From Firmicutes bacterium UBA5486 (GTDB lineage: Bacteria > Bacillota > UBA4882 > UBA10575), in assembly GCA_002427045.1 (NCBI GenBank), contig DIPO01000001.1:1-14029 (forward strand): a stretch of 14,029 bases of DNA. Reading direction: 5' to 3'. The position numbers and the translations under genes were made by a program. Positions 1-7,510 of the stretch are shown here, piece by piece. The notes below the pieces were generated by a model. It was not told where the DNA came from. It saw only the letters and a list, made by a program, of their open reading frames with translations, and did not search any database. Position 1 is the stretch's first letter. Every line of letters starts with the position of its first letter.

Positions 1-222
1 GATTACAATAAAGGCTCCGGCCAGCACAGGGAACGGCAAAAATATCTGCAGATATCAAAAGAATAATTCCGCCAGAGGTAACAACATTATGGGAATAAAA
101 ACCATGACGGTATAATTTTTTTAAGCTTCGCAAATTGGGCATTTTAATATGATCGGGAATATAGCACTATTACAATCCTTGACATATTCTTCAAAGCTGA
201 CTGGAACCACGGTATTTGCAAA
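1..222 (-). pseudogene. Decayed zinc-ribbon protein gene (transposon-associated type), partial at window edge
   Basis: On the minus strand a plausible protein can be read only by changing frame. From 222 down to 124 the frame reads FANTVVPVSFEEYVKDCNSA... and ends with CPICEA then TAA at 121-123. A second frame continues with KLYRHGFYSHNVVTSGG. A third gives CRYFCRS near position 40. Together these look like one zinc-ribbon domain: a CxxC, then HGFYSRN-like, then RYFCRSC-like segments. A GGGGAGG ribosome binding site sits just upstream (228-236, minus strand) but no in-frame start codon follows it, so the start also seems lost. Proteins with this CPxC...HGxYxRN...RYxCxxCG pattern (DUF6431-like, as far as I recall) are common in clostridial mobile elements; that family name is a recollection, not a search result. 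The gene runs off the left edge. Confidence 0.5.
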
Positions 223-236
223 ACGATAACCTCCCC

Positions 237-611
237 AATTAATCTGCAAAAAAATTTAACAAATTGGACAGATTTTTTCATCCTTTTTGGAAAGGTCATT
301 GTGCAAACCTTTGCTATGATTCTAGGTTGCTTATTGTGCAAATTTACAATAATTAAGTTTAAAAGAGTATGAGGACCTCTGGTAGTAGCTTGAGAAATGT
401 GGAAGCCAGTCTTTAGACGCTTGGCGGGTGATGCTGATTAGATAAAGTTATATTTTAGAATTGGTGTTAGGTATTCGTTATTATAGACTACAATACTGGA
501 ATCGGCCTATATTGACAGCGCCTGATTGCCGATTAAGACAAAATGGAATACATTAGCAGGAAAAAGAGCGTTATAATCAGAAGTATGATATTTGAAAAGT
601 ATTTAGGAGCT
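237..611. other. Non-coding leader upstream of the defence genes
   Basis: I see no convincing gene in this stretch. A 65-codon minus-strand frame at 144-341 overlaps the decayed zinc-ribbon gene in another frame and has no recognisable motif. The stretch is AT-rich. It holds the likely promoter of the four-gene cluster and one inverted repeat, listed separately. No tRNA, riboswitch or Rho-independent terminator is evident. Confidence 0.5.
500..540 (+). promoter_or_regulatory. Possible promoter/operator: TTGACA inside a 7-bp inverted repeat
   Basis: A consensus -35 hexamer TTGACA lies at 512-517. A weak -10 candidate, TAAGAC, lies at 534-539 (16-bp spacer, about 4 of 6 matches). The -35 hexamer lies between the arms of a perfect inverted repeat, AATCGGC at 500-506 and GCCGATT at 528-534. 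That layout would suit repressor binding over the promoter, but a 7-bp arm can occur by chance. The start codon of the first cluster gene is about 90 nt downstream. Assignment is tentative. Confidence 0.3.
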
Positions 612-627
612 GTCAGAAGGTGATACC

Positions 628-3600
628 ATGCCCCAAATTTATGATAATATCGAAAACCAGTTAAAAAGCGGCCTCTTAACTACGCTGGAAAGCTCGTACC
701 GGGCAGATTTTTGCGTAGGTTACTTTAACCTTCGGGGATGGAAACTGGTAAATGAGCAAATAGATCAGTTTACTGGCGAAGATCATTGCTGTCGTTTGCT
801 GGTCGGAATGCAAAAACCTGAAGAAGATCTGCTGCGCACTGCTCTGACCAGAATTGACGAAGGTCTGATGGATAACCCTAAAGCTCTGGCCTTAAAAAAA
901 GAGATTGCCCGTTCATTTAGGCGCCAGTTAACCTTCGGACTACCTACTGCTGAGGATGAAAAAAGCCTAAAAAAATTAAAACAACAATTAAATCAGGGAA
1001 AAATAAAGGTAAAGCTTTTTTTAGGGCATCCTTTGCATGCCAAACTATACTTGTCTTACCGAGAAGATAAACTAGCTCCTTTAATTGGATATGTGGGTAG
1101 TAGTAATCTAACTATGGCAGGCTTATCCCAGCAGGGTGAACTTAATGTCGATGTCCTGGAGCAAGATGCAGCGCAAAAGCTTTCTGACTGGTTTGAGAAC
1201 CGCTGGAATGATATATGGGCTCTGGACATAAGCCAGGAGCTTATTTATATACTGGAAGAAAGCTGGGCTGGGGAAAAGCTTATTCCCCCATATTATGTCT
1301 ATCTTAAGATGGCCTATCACCTTTCCCAGGAAGCCCGCAGCGGTATTAGCGATTATATCATTCCCCGTGATTTGAAGGAAGAACTACTGCCTTTCCAGGA
1401 GAATGCTGTTAGTATTGCCGCCCGCCATTTGGACAAGAGGGGCGGAGTATTAATTGGAGACGTGGTGGGGCTGGGTAAAACCTTGACCGCTACTGCTGTA
1501 GCCAAACTATTTGAGGAAACTTTTTTCACCGAGACCCTTATCATTTGCCCTAAGAACCTGGTTGAAATGTGGGAAGACTATGTCCATCGCTACCAGCTCC
1601 GGGCTCGGGTTATAAGCATATCCAGGATTAATAAAGACTTTACGGAAAAGACTCGCCGTTACCGGGTGGTTATTATTGATGAAAGTCATAATCTGCGCAA
1701 TCGACAAAGCAAACGCTACGCTTTTGTTAAGGAATATATAGAGAAGAACGAAAGTCGAGTAATCTTACTTACTGCCACCCCTTATAACAAGAGCTATTTA
1801 GATATTTCCAATCAACTTCGTCTCTTTATACCTGAGGATAAAGACATAGGGCTGAGCCCGGAACGCTTCATAGAAAGTACAGGTGGGCCGGTTGAATTTA
1901 TTGCCCGTTTTCAATATTCTCCCAATACCCTGCTGGCATTTGAAAAAAGTGACTTTACCGAAGACTGGCAGGAATTACTAAAAGCCTACATGGTTCGCCG
2001 AACCCGTACCTTTATAAAGAGCAACTATGCTATCTGGGATGAGGGGAAAAGGCAATACTATATACCGTTTAATGATGGCAGTATAAACTATTTTCCCGAA
2101 CGAATACCCAAAAAGATTGAATATCGTTTTGATGAAAATGATCTCGGTGACCTGTATGTAAAGCTCTACTCGACTGAAGTAGTAGATACAATTAATAACC
2201 TGCATTTAGCTCGTTATGGACTGGGTAATTATCTGAACCCTGATTCCAGCCGGGTACCCAGTAAGGAAGAGGAACGAATTATAACCAATCTATCCCGTGC
2301 AGGTAAGCGCTTAATGGGATTTTGCCGTACCAACCTATTTAAACGCCTTGAAAGTAGTGGTTCCTCTTTCCTCGTTTCTTTAGCCCGGCATGTTCTAAGA
2401 AATTGCCTGTTTCTCTATGCTATAGAAAAAGGTTTACCTTTTCCTATAGGTCAACAGGAACGTGCTGATATGAATGAATTCCTAGAAGAGGACGATAATG
2501 GCGGAGACGATTACAAGATTGCCGTTATAACCGGAAAGGATAAATACCGTAGTTTGGCTGAGGAGCATTATCTTCGCTGCCAGCAGGAAAAAAACAAGTA
2601 TGACTGGATAAGCAGTCAACTTTTCCATGAAGAATTGGCCCGCCAGTTGGAAGAAGATGTGGGGGCCATACTATCTATCATAGAAATTGGTAAACAGTGG
2701 GACCCCGCTGAAGATCAGAAACTTAACACCTTGGAAAAACTTATAAATAAGACCCATACAAAAGATAAAATCCTGGTATTTACCCAATTTGCTGATACAG
2801 CTCGTTACCTGGAAGAGCAGCTACAATCCCGGGGCATAAAAGATTTGGACTGTGTCACTGGAGGAGTAGACAACCCTACCGAATACGCCTATCGTTTCAG
2901 CCCAATAAGCAACCGGGTAAAAGAAATGTATGATGAAATTCGCATTCTTATCAGTACCGATGTATTAAGCGAAGGCCAGAACCTGCAGGATGGACATATC
3001 ATTGTTAATTATGATCTCCCTTGGGCCTTAATTCGCTTAATCCAGAGAGCCGGGCGTGTAGACCGTATAGGTCAGCAATCGCCTCACATATTTTGCTACT
3101 CCTTTTTACCCCAGGAAGGGCTGGAGAAGATAATTAACCTCAGGAATCGCCTCACCCATCGCATTTCCCAAAATTCTGAAGTAGTAGGCTCGGATGAAAC
3201 TTTCTTTGATGGTGACCCGGTTAATATTGCCGACCTTTATAATGAAAAATCCGGCCTTCTTGATGAAGATGAGGGAGAAATAGACTTAACTTCTCAGGCC
3301 TACGAAATATGGAATCAGGCAATTAGGGCGAATCCTGAATTAAAGAAGATTATTCCGAACCTGCCCGATGTGATTTATGCTACCAAGCCACTGGATGAAG
3401 AGACGGTAGAAGGGGAGGGGGTCATAACCTATAGCCGTAATAGTCATGGTTTTGAAGGATTAACCTGGTTGGATGAGAATGGATGGGTAATTTCGCGCAG
3501 TCAATCACGCATACTTAAGTCCGCTGCCTGTGCTCTAGATACTCCGGCATTGGAAAGACGGGATAACCATCATGAGTTGGTAGCCTTGGCGGTACAACTA

Positions 3601-3945
3601 GCGGAAAAAGAAGCGCTTCACAGTGGCGGGCAACTGGGGAGCCAGGCCAGCGCCCGCTACCGAGCCTATAAAATATTGGAACGCTACTATGAAAGCATAA
3701 AAAACACCCTTTTTGATACCGTAGCTCTGAAAAGAACCATAGATGACATTTATCGCTATCCTTTACGGGAAAGTGCCCGCGAACTCATTAACCGCCGTTT
3801 GCGTTTTGGCATTACTGATCAAGAAATGGCGGAAATGCTTATTAAGCTTCGTGATGAAGGGCGGCTCTCGGTGATAGATAAAAAACAGGAAAGCGCTCTC
3901 AATATTCCTCAGATAATTTGCTCTCTAGGTATAAAGGCGAGGTAA
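628..3945 (+). CDS. PLD-type nuclease / SNF2-like DNA helicase fusion (defence)
   Basis: A predicted ATP-dependent DNA translocase carrying its own nuclease domain. Residues about 20-215 form a phospholipase-D-like domain with H137-x-K139, then GSSN160LT and E171, the HxK...N...E pattern of PLD-type restriction nucleases such as the NgoFVII family. The helicase core follows: a Q-motif-like segment (LLPFQENA, near 253), Walker A GLGKT (281-285), Walker B DESH (351-354), motif III TATP (382-385), and C-terminal motifs STDVLSEGQNLQ and QRAGRVDRIGQ (806 onward). These are typical of the SNF2/RapA-like superfamily 2. The remaining about 250 residues are unassigned. The start is set by AGAAGGTG at 615-622, just upstream of ATG. 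The stop lies 4 nt before the methyltransferase gene, so the two are probably co-translated. DISARM encodes a separate PLD protein (DrmC) and SNF2 helicase (DrmD); here both activities sit in one chain. The cellular role is inferred. Confidence 0.9.
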   Translation: MPQIYDNIENQLKSGLLTTLESSYRADFCVGYFNLRGWKLVNEQIDQFTGEDHCCRLLVGMQKPEEDLLRTALTRIDEGLMDNPKALALKKEIARSFRRQLTFGLPTAEDEKSLKKLKQQLNQGKIKVKLFLGHPLHAKLYLSYREDKLAPLIGYVGSSNLTMAGLSQQGELNVDVLEQDAAQKLSDWFENRWNDIWALDISQELIYILEESWAGEKLIPPYYVYLKMAYHLSQEARSGISDYIIPRDLKEELLPFQENAVSIAARHLDKRGGVLIGDVVGLGKTLTATAVAKLFEETFFTETLIICPKNLVEMWEDYVHRYQLRARVISISRINKDFTEKTRRYRVVIIDESHNLRNRQSKRYAFVKEYIEKNESRVILLTATPYNKSYLDISNQLRLFIPEDKDIGLSPERFIESTGGPVEFIARFQYSPNTLLAFEKSDFTEDWQELLKAYMVRRTRTFIKSNYAIWDEGKRQYYIPFNDGSINYFPERIPKKIEYRFDENDLGDLYVKLYSTEVVDTINNLHLARYGLGNYLNPDSSRVPSKEEERIITNLSRAGKRLMGFCRTNLFKRLESSGSSFLVSLARHVLRNCLFLYAIEKGLPFPIGQQERADMNEFLEEDDNGGDDYKIAVITGKDKYRSLAEEHYLRCQQEKNKYDWISSQLFHEELARQLEEDVGAILSIIEIGKQWDPAEDQKLNTLEKLINKTHTKDKILVFTQFADTARYLEEQLQSRGIKDLDCVTGGVDNPTEYAYRFSPISNRVKEMYDEIRILISTDVLSEGQNLQDGHIIVNYDLPWALIRLIQRAGRVDRIGQQSPHIFCYSFLPQEGLEKIINLRNRLTHRISQNSEVVGSDETFFDGDPVNIADLYNEKSGLLDEDEGEIDLTSQAYEIWNQAIRANPELKKIIPNLPDVIYATKPLDEETVEGEGVITYSRNSHGFEGLTWLDENGWVISRSQSRILKSAACALDTPALERRDNHHELVALAVQLAEKEALHSGGQLGSQASARYRAYKILERYYESIKNTLFDTVALKRTIDDIYRYPLRESARELINRRLRFGITDQEMAEMLIKLRDEGRLSVIDKKQESALNIPQIICSLGIKAR

Positions 3946-3949
3946 GGAT

Positions 3950-6900
3950 ATGGCATGTATAAGCAAGCAAGAGTTTAAAGAGTACATAGAAAAATATGAG
4001 TTTACAAAACTCTTCAACCGTTTGGGTTGGGACTATATAAACCATGAGGATCCGGTTAGGGTGGAGGAATACACCTATACTTTGCAATCAGTTGCAGGGA
4101 AAAGTGGATTTCGCATCCTGGTATGTGACCCGGATGGTAGGGGTAAAATACCAGATTACCCTATCCGCATGAAACTTGACCGGGCGGTGTCCCGACTCTA
4201 TCGGGAGCACCTCATTATTTTTAAGGATAGCGCTCAGGGAACCCAGCTTTGGCAGCTGGTACTGCGTGAACCAGGGAAACCTCCACAAATAACTGACACG
4301 TACTGGTACCGGGGACAGGAACCGGAACTGCTGTACCAGAAGACTTCAGGCCTATTTTTTACCCTGGATGAGGAAGAGAATATAACCATCGTAGATGTAA
4401 CCGGGCGGGTTCGGGAAAATTTCCAGCAGAACCGGGAAAGGGTCACCAAAAAGTTCTATGATGGATTTAAGAATGAACACAAGACCTTTTTGGGCTTCAT
4501 AAAAGGTATTGCCGCCCAGGCTGACCGCGAATGGTATGCCTCCCTGATGCTGAATCGTCTGATGTTCTGTTATTTTATCCAGAAAAAAGGCTTTCTTGAT
4601 AACAATAAAAATTACCTGCGGGACAAACTGAAATTATGCCAACATAAAAAGGGTAGGAATAAATTCTATTCCTTTTACCGTGATTTCCTGCTGACCCTGT
4701 TTCATAGAGGCTTGGGCTCATCTGAGCATAATCCGGAGCTTATAGCCGAGCTGGGACATATCCCTTATCTCAACGGTGGTCTTTTTGATGAACACCAGTT
4801 GGAGAAAGCCAACCCCGATATTCAGATTGACGACCAAGCTTTTGACCATATCTTTAATTTTTTTGACCAGTATGAATGGCACCTGGATACCCGCATAACT
4901 GCCTCAGGCAAGGATATAAACCCGGATGTCATCGGTTATATTTTTGAAAAGTATATTAATGACCGGGCACAAATGGGGGCCTATTATACCAAAGAGGATA
5001 TTACCGACTACATAAGCAAAAACTGCATCCTACCTTACTTATTCAATGAAACGGAACGGTGGTACAAATCAGCTTTTGCAGCAGACGGTTGGATTTGGTC
5101 AATGTTAAAGGACAGCGGCGATGCCTACATATATGAAGCAGTTAAATACGGAATCAATCCGGAAGATCCCTGGTCAGATTTGCCCGAGGATATAAAGGAC
5201 GGAATGGATCCGGAGCAGCCGGATCTGGTGGAGAAGCGCCGCTGCTGGAACCATAATGCGCTGGCAGAGGTCGCTTTGCCTACTGAAATATGGCGGGAGG
5301 TTATTGAACGACGCAAACGGTACCTGGAAGTACGCAGCAAAATAGAAAATGGCGAAATCGTCAGCATCAATGACTTTATTACTTATAACCTGAATATTCG
5401 CCAGTTTGCCCGCAATGTGATTGAGAACTGTGAAGATGCCCAATTCCTCCTTCATTTCTATAAATCCTTGGCCGGGGATGGGGGGACGAGAAGGGCCATA
5501 AACATATTAGATCCCACCTGCGGCTCGGGAGCCTTTCTCTTTGCCGCCATGAACATCCTGGAACCTCTATATGAGGCATGTCTGCAGCGCATGGAGAGAT
5601 TCGTGCCAGAGCGCAAAAAAGGCATCAAGAGTTTTTTCGAAAAGACACTGGAAAGGGTAAAAGCCCCCGAACACCCTAATCGCCAATATTTTATCTACAA
5701 AAGCATAATTCTTAACAACCTTTATGGAGTAGATATTATGCACGAGGCGGTAGAAATAGCCAAGCTCAGGCTGTTCCTCAAGCTGGTGGCCACGGTGGAA
5801 CCGAATTACAAAAAGCCTAACCTGGGTCTCGAACCTCTGCCGGATATTGATTACAACATCCGCGCCGGAAATACTTTGATTGGGTATGCCAGCGAGGCAG
5901 AAATAGACCAGGCCTTTGCCGGGCAACTGGATTTTGATAATGATGCCGGGAAAATAAAAGAATGCTGCGAACAGGTAGCTATGGTCTTCAACCGCTATAA
6001 GGAAATTCAGCTCAATGGAGCCGAAGATTATCGGGAATTTCATCAGGCCAAAGAAAAATTGGAAGAGCGCTTGGATAAGCTGAATCAAGACCTGAACCTT
6101 CTGCTGTACAAGCAGACTTCAGCTTTGAAATATGAAACCTGGCTTGAAACCCATAAACCTTTCCACTGGCTGGCCGAGTTCTATGAAATTATCCATGATC
6201 GGGGCGGATTTGATGTGATAATTGGGAATCCGCCATACTTAGAGATAAGACAAATTGAATATAAACCAATAGATTTAAGAACGTTCGAATCTGGCGCTGT
6301 TCATAGCATGTGTATGGAACGTAGCCTTAGCATTCTTAATGGTAAGGGCAATATATCAATGATAGTACCATTAGCATTAGTATGTACCCAAAGGATGGTT
6401 ATGGTACAAAAGCTCCTTGAACAAGGTCGGACAACTTGGTATTCGAATTATGCATGGAGACCAGGAAAATTATTTGAGAGTGTTAACAGAGCATTAACTA
6501 TTTTTGTTGCAAATTATCAAGAAACTAAAACCGTTTATTCGACTGCCTATTTAAAATGGCAGTCCGATATTCGAGATTATCTATTTTATAATATTGCATA
6601 TATAAATTGGAATGAGATAAGGAAATCCTTCTGGGTCCCTAAATTGGGCAACACTGTAGAGAAGATGATTTTGAAAAAGGTTCTCAAGTCAGATGCACAG
6701 TTATTTTCCATGATTTCATCAGGTTCGGCCAACCGAGTTTATTATAGAACCACGGGTGGATTGTACTGGAAAGTATTCACCAATTTCCCGCCTAAGTTTT
6801 ATTTAAATGGTCAACAAAGTAAATCAAGTCGTGAAACATATTTTATGGTAAAAGAAAAAAAGTATGAATATGTCACTATTGCCTTGCTTAGTAGTGATAT

Positions 6901-7252
6901 TTTCTGGTGGTGGTATACCATAACTTCTAATTTACGGGATTTAAATCCAAGCGATATTCAAGGAATAAAGTTTCCGGCTTCTATACAATCAGATAATAAT
7001 TTGATTGAATGTGGAAAGGAATATCTTGCTGATATAGAGAAAAATTCTGATATGCTTACTAGAATTCAAAGGCAAACGGGTGAAACCCAAACTCAGTCAT
7101 TTAAAGTGGCTTTGTCTAAGCCTATCATTAATAATATTGACACTGTTCTAGCTGAGCACTACGGCTTTACCTCCGAAGAACTGGACTTCATCATCAATTA
7201 TGACATCAAGTACCGTATGGGCAAGGCATTGGATGGGATGGAGGGAGAGTAA
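3950..7252 (+). CDS. Eco57I/PglX-like N6-adenine DNA methyltransferase
   Basis: Predicted to transfer a methyl group from S-adenosylmethionine to adenine N6 in host DNA, marking self. A long N-terminal region (about 1-320) has no nuclease motif I can confirm. It includes a LWQLVLREPGKP segment and LMLNRLMFCYFIQKKGFLD, which I recall as conserved in large Eco57I-type methylases. Next come IFEKYIN...GAYYTKEDI (about 330-351, motif X-like), the SAM-binding DPTCGSGAF (521-529) and the catalytic NPPY (760-763). Residues about 765-1063 should be the target-recognition region. The protein ends with a HYGFTSEELDFIINYDIKYRMG segment. At 1100 residues it matches PglX/DrmMI-sized enzymes, but no BREX or DISARM partners (PglZ, BrxC, DrmA, DrmB) are present. 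The start follows GAGGTAAGG, 4 nt after the previous stop. DNA encoding about 6240-7140 is distinctly AT-richer than both flanks, suggesting a swapped specificity segment. Confidence 0.9.
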   Translation: MACISKQEFKEYIEKYEFTKLFNRLGWDYINHEDPVRVEEYTYTLQSVAGKSGFRILVCDPDGRGKIPDYPIRMKLDRAVSRLYREHLIIFKDSAQGTQLWQLVLREPGKPPQITDTYWYRGQEPELLYQKTSGLFFTLDEEENITIVDVTGRVRENFQQNRERVTKKFYDGFKNEHKTFLGFIKGIAAQADREWYASLMLNRLMFCYFIQKKGFLDNNKNYLRDKLKLCQHKKGRNKFYSFYRDFLLTLFHRGLGSSEHNPELIAELGHIPYLNGGLFDEHQLEKANPDIQIDDQAFDHIFNFFDQYEWHLDTRITASGKDINPDVIGYIFEKYINDRAQMGAYYTKEDITDYISKNCILPYLFNETERWYKSAFAADGWIWSMLKDSGDAYIYEAVKYGINPEDPWSDLPEDIKDGMDPEQPDLVEKRRCWNHNALAEVALPTEIWREVIERRKRYLEVRSKIENGEIVSINDFITYNLNIRQFARNVIENCEDAQFLLHFYKSLAGDGGTRRAINILDPTCGSGAFLFAAMNILEPLYEACLQRMERFVPERKKGIKSFFEKTLERVKAPEHPNRQYFIYKSIILNNLYGVDIMHEAVEIAKLRLFLKLVATVEPNYKKPNLGLEPLPDIDYNIRAGNTLIGYASEAEIDQAFAGQLDFDNDAGKIKECCEQVAMVFNRYKEIQLNGAEDYREFHQAKEKLEERLDKLNQDLNLLLYKQTSALKYETWLETHKPFHWLAEFYEIIHDRGGFDVIIGNPPYLEIRQIEYKPIDLRTFESGAVHSMCMERSLSILNGKGNISMIVPLALVCTQRMVMVQKLLEQGRTTWYSNYAWRPGKLFESVNRALTIFVANYQETKTVYSTAYLKWQSDIRDYLFYNIAYINWNEIRKSFWVPKLGNTVEKMILKKVLKSDAQLFSMISSGSANRVYYRTTGGLYWKVFTNFPPKFYLNGQQSKSSRETYFMVKEKKYEYVTIALLSSDIFWWWYTITSNLRDLNPSDIQGIKFPASIQSDNNLIECGKEYLADIEKNSDMLTRIQRQTGETQTQSFKVALSKPIINNIDTVLAEHYGFTSEELDFIINYDIKYRMGKALDGMEGE

Positions 7253-7254
7253 TA

Positions 7255-7379
7255 ATGAAAGATACCGAGGGGATGTGATACCATCCTTGAAGACATTCGA
7301 ATGATATTAAGAAAAAGCTACAGCTTGAGGAATATGATGTCCGAAAAATCGGACAGTTGAAAATGGGCCAAACCTAGTA
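7255..7379 (+). pseudogene. Remnant of a small frameshifted gene between the two modules
   Basis: Two nucleotides after the methyltransferase stop an ATG (7255) opens MKDTEGM and then meets TGA. Neighbouring frames read DTILEDIRMI (from about 7277) and NDIKKKLQLEEYDVRKIGQL (ending at TAG 7377-7379). Joined by frameshifts they resemble a short helical protein of the kind that reads ...I-x-E-I-R-x-I-R...Y-D-x-x-x-I. That resemblance is from memory and weak. The tight spacing to the methyltransferase stop suggests it was once the third gene of that operon. Confidence 0.3.
7338..7355 (+). promoter_or_regulatory. Short perfect hairpin between the two gene pairs
   Basis: TGTCCGA, a four-base AAAA loop and TCGGACA form a perfect 7-bp stem in the gap between the methyltransferase and the OLD-family gene. 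No T-run follows (GTTGAAAATGG), so it is not a standard Rho-independent terminator. It could be an operator, an RNA processing or attenuation site, or part of the decayed reading frame it overlaps. Confidence 0.35.
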
Positions 7380-7510
7380 AGCTACATGATATTGACTTGG
7401 CCAACACAAAACCTTCTCTGTCTCATATAATCAATATCATTGAAACGGATCCAGATATAAATATATGTAAAATATCGGAATTCTGTGTAGTGTTGAAAGG
7501 ACGGTGTTTT

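Noticed and set aside
42..55. 14-bp perfect palindrome ATATCTGCAGATAT
   Set aside because: It lies within the decayed zinc-ribbon coding sequence and is short, so chance is sufficient.
144..341. Minus-strand open frame of 65 codons
   Set aside because: It overlaps the zinc-ribbon remnant in a different frame, has no motif or usable ribosome binding site, and the remnant explains the region better.
5567..6088. Minus-strand open frame of 173 codons within the methyltransferase gene
   Set aside because: It is the antisense shadow of a strongly supported coding region containing the SAM-binding motif; no family motif is recognisable.
628..7252. Calling genes 1-2 a BREX or DISARM system
   Set aside because: The methylase and helicase resemble parts of these systems, but none of the defining partners (PglZ, BrxC, DrmA, DrmB) is present in the window.
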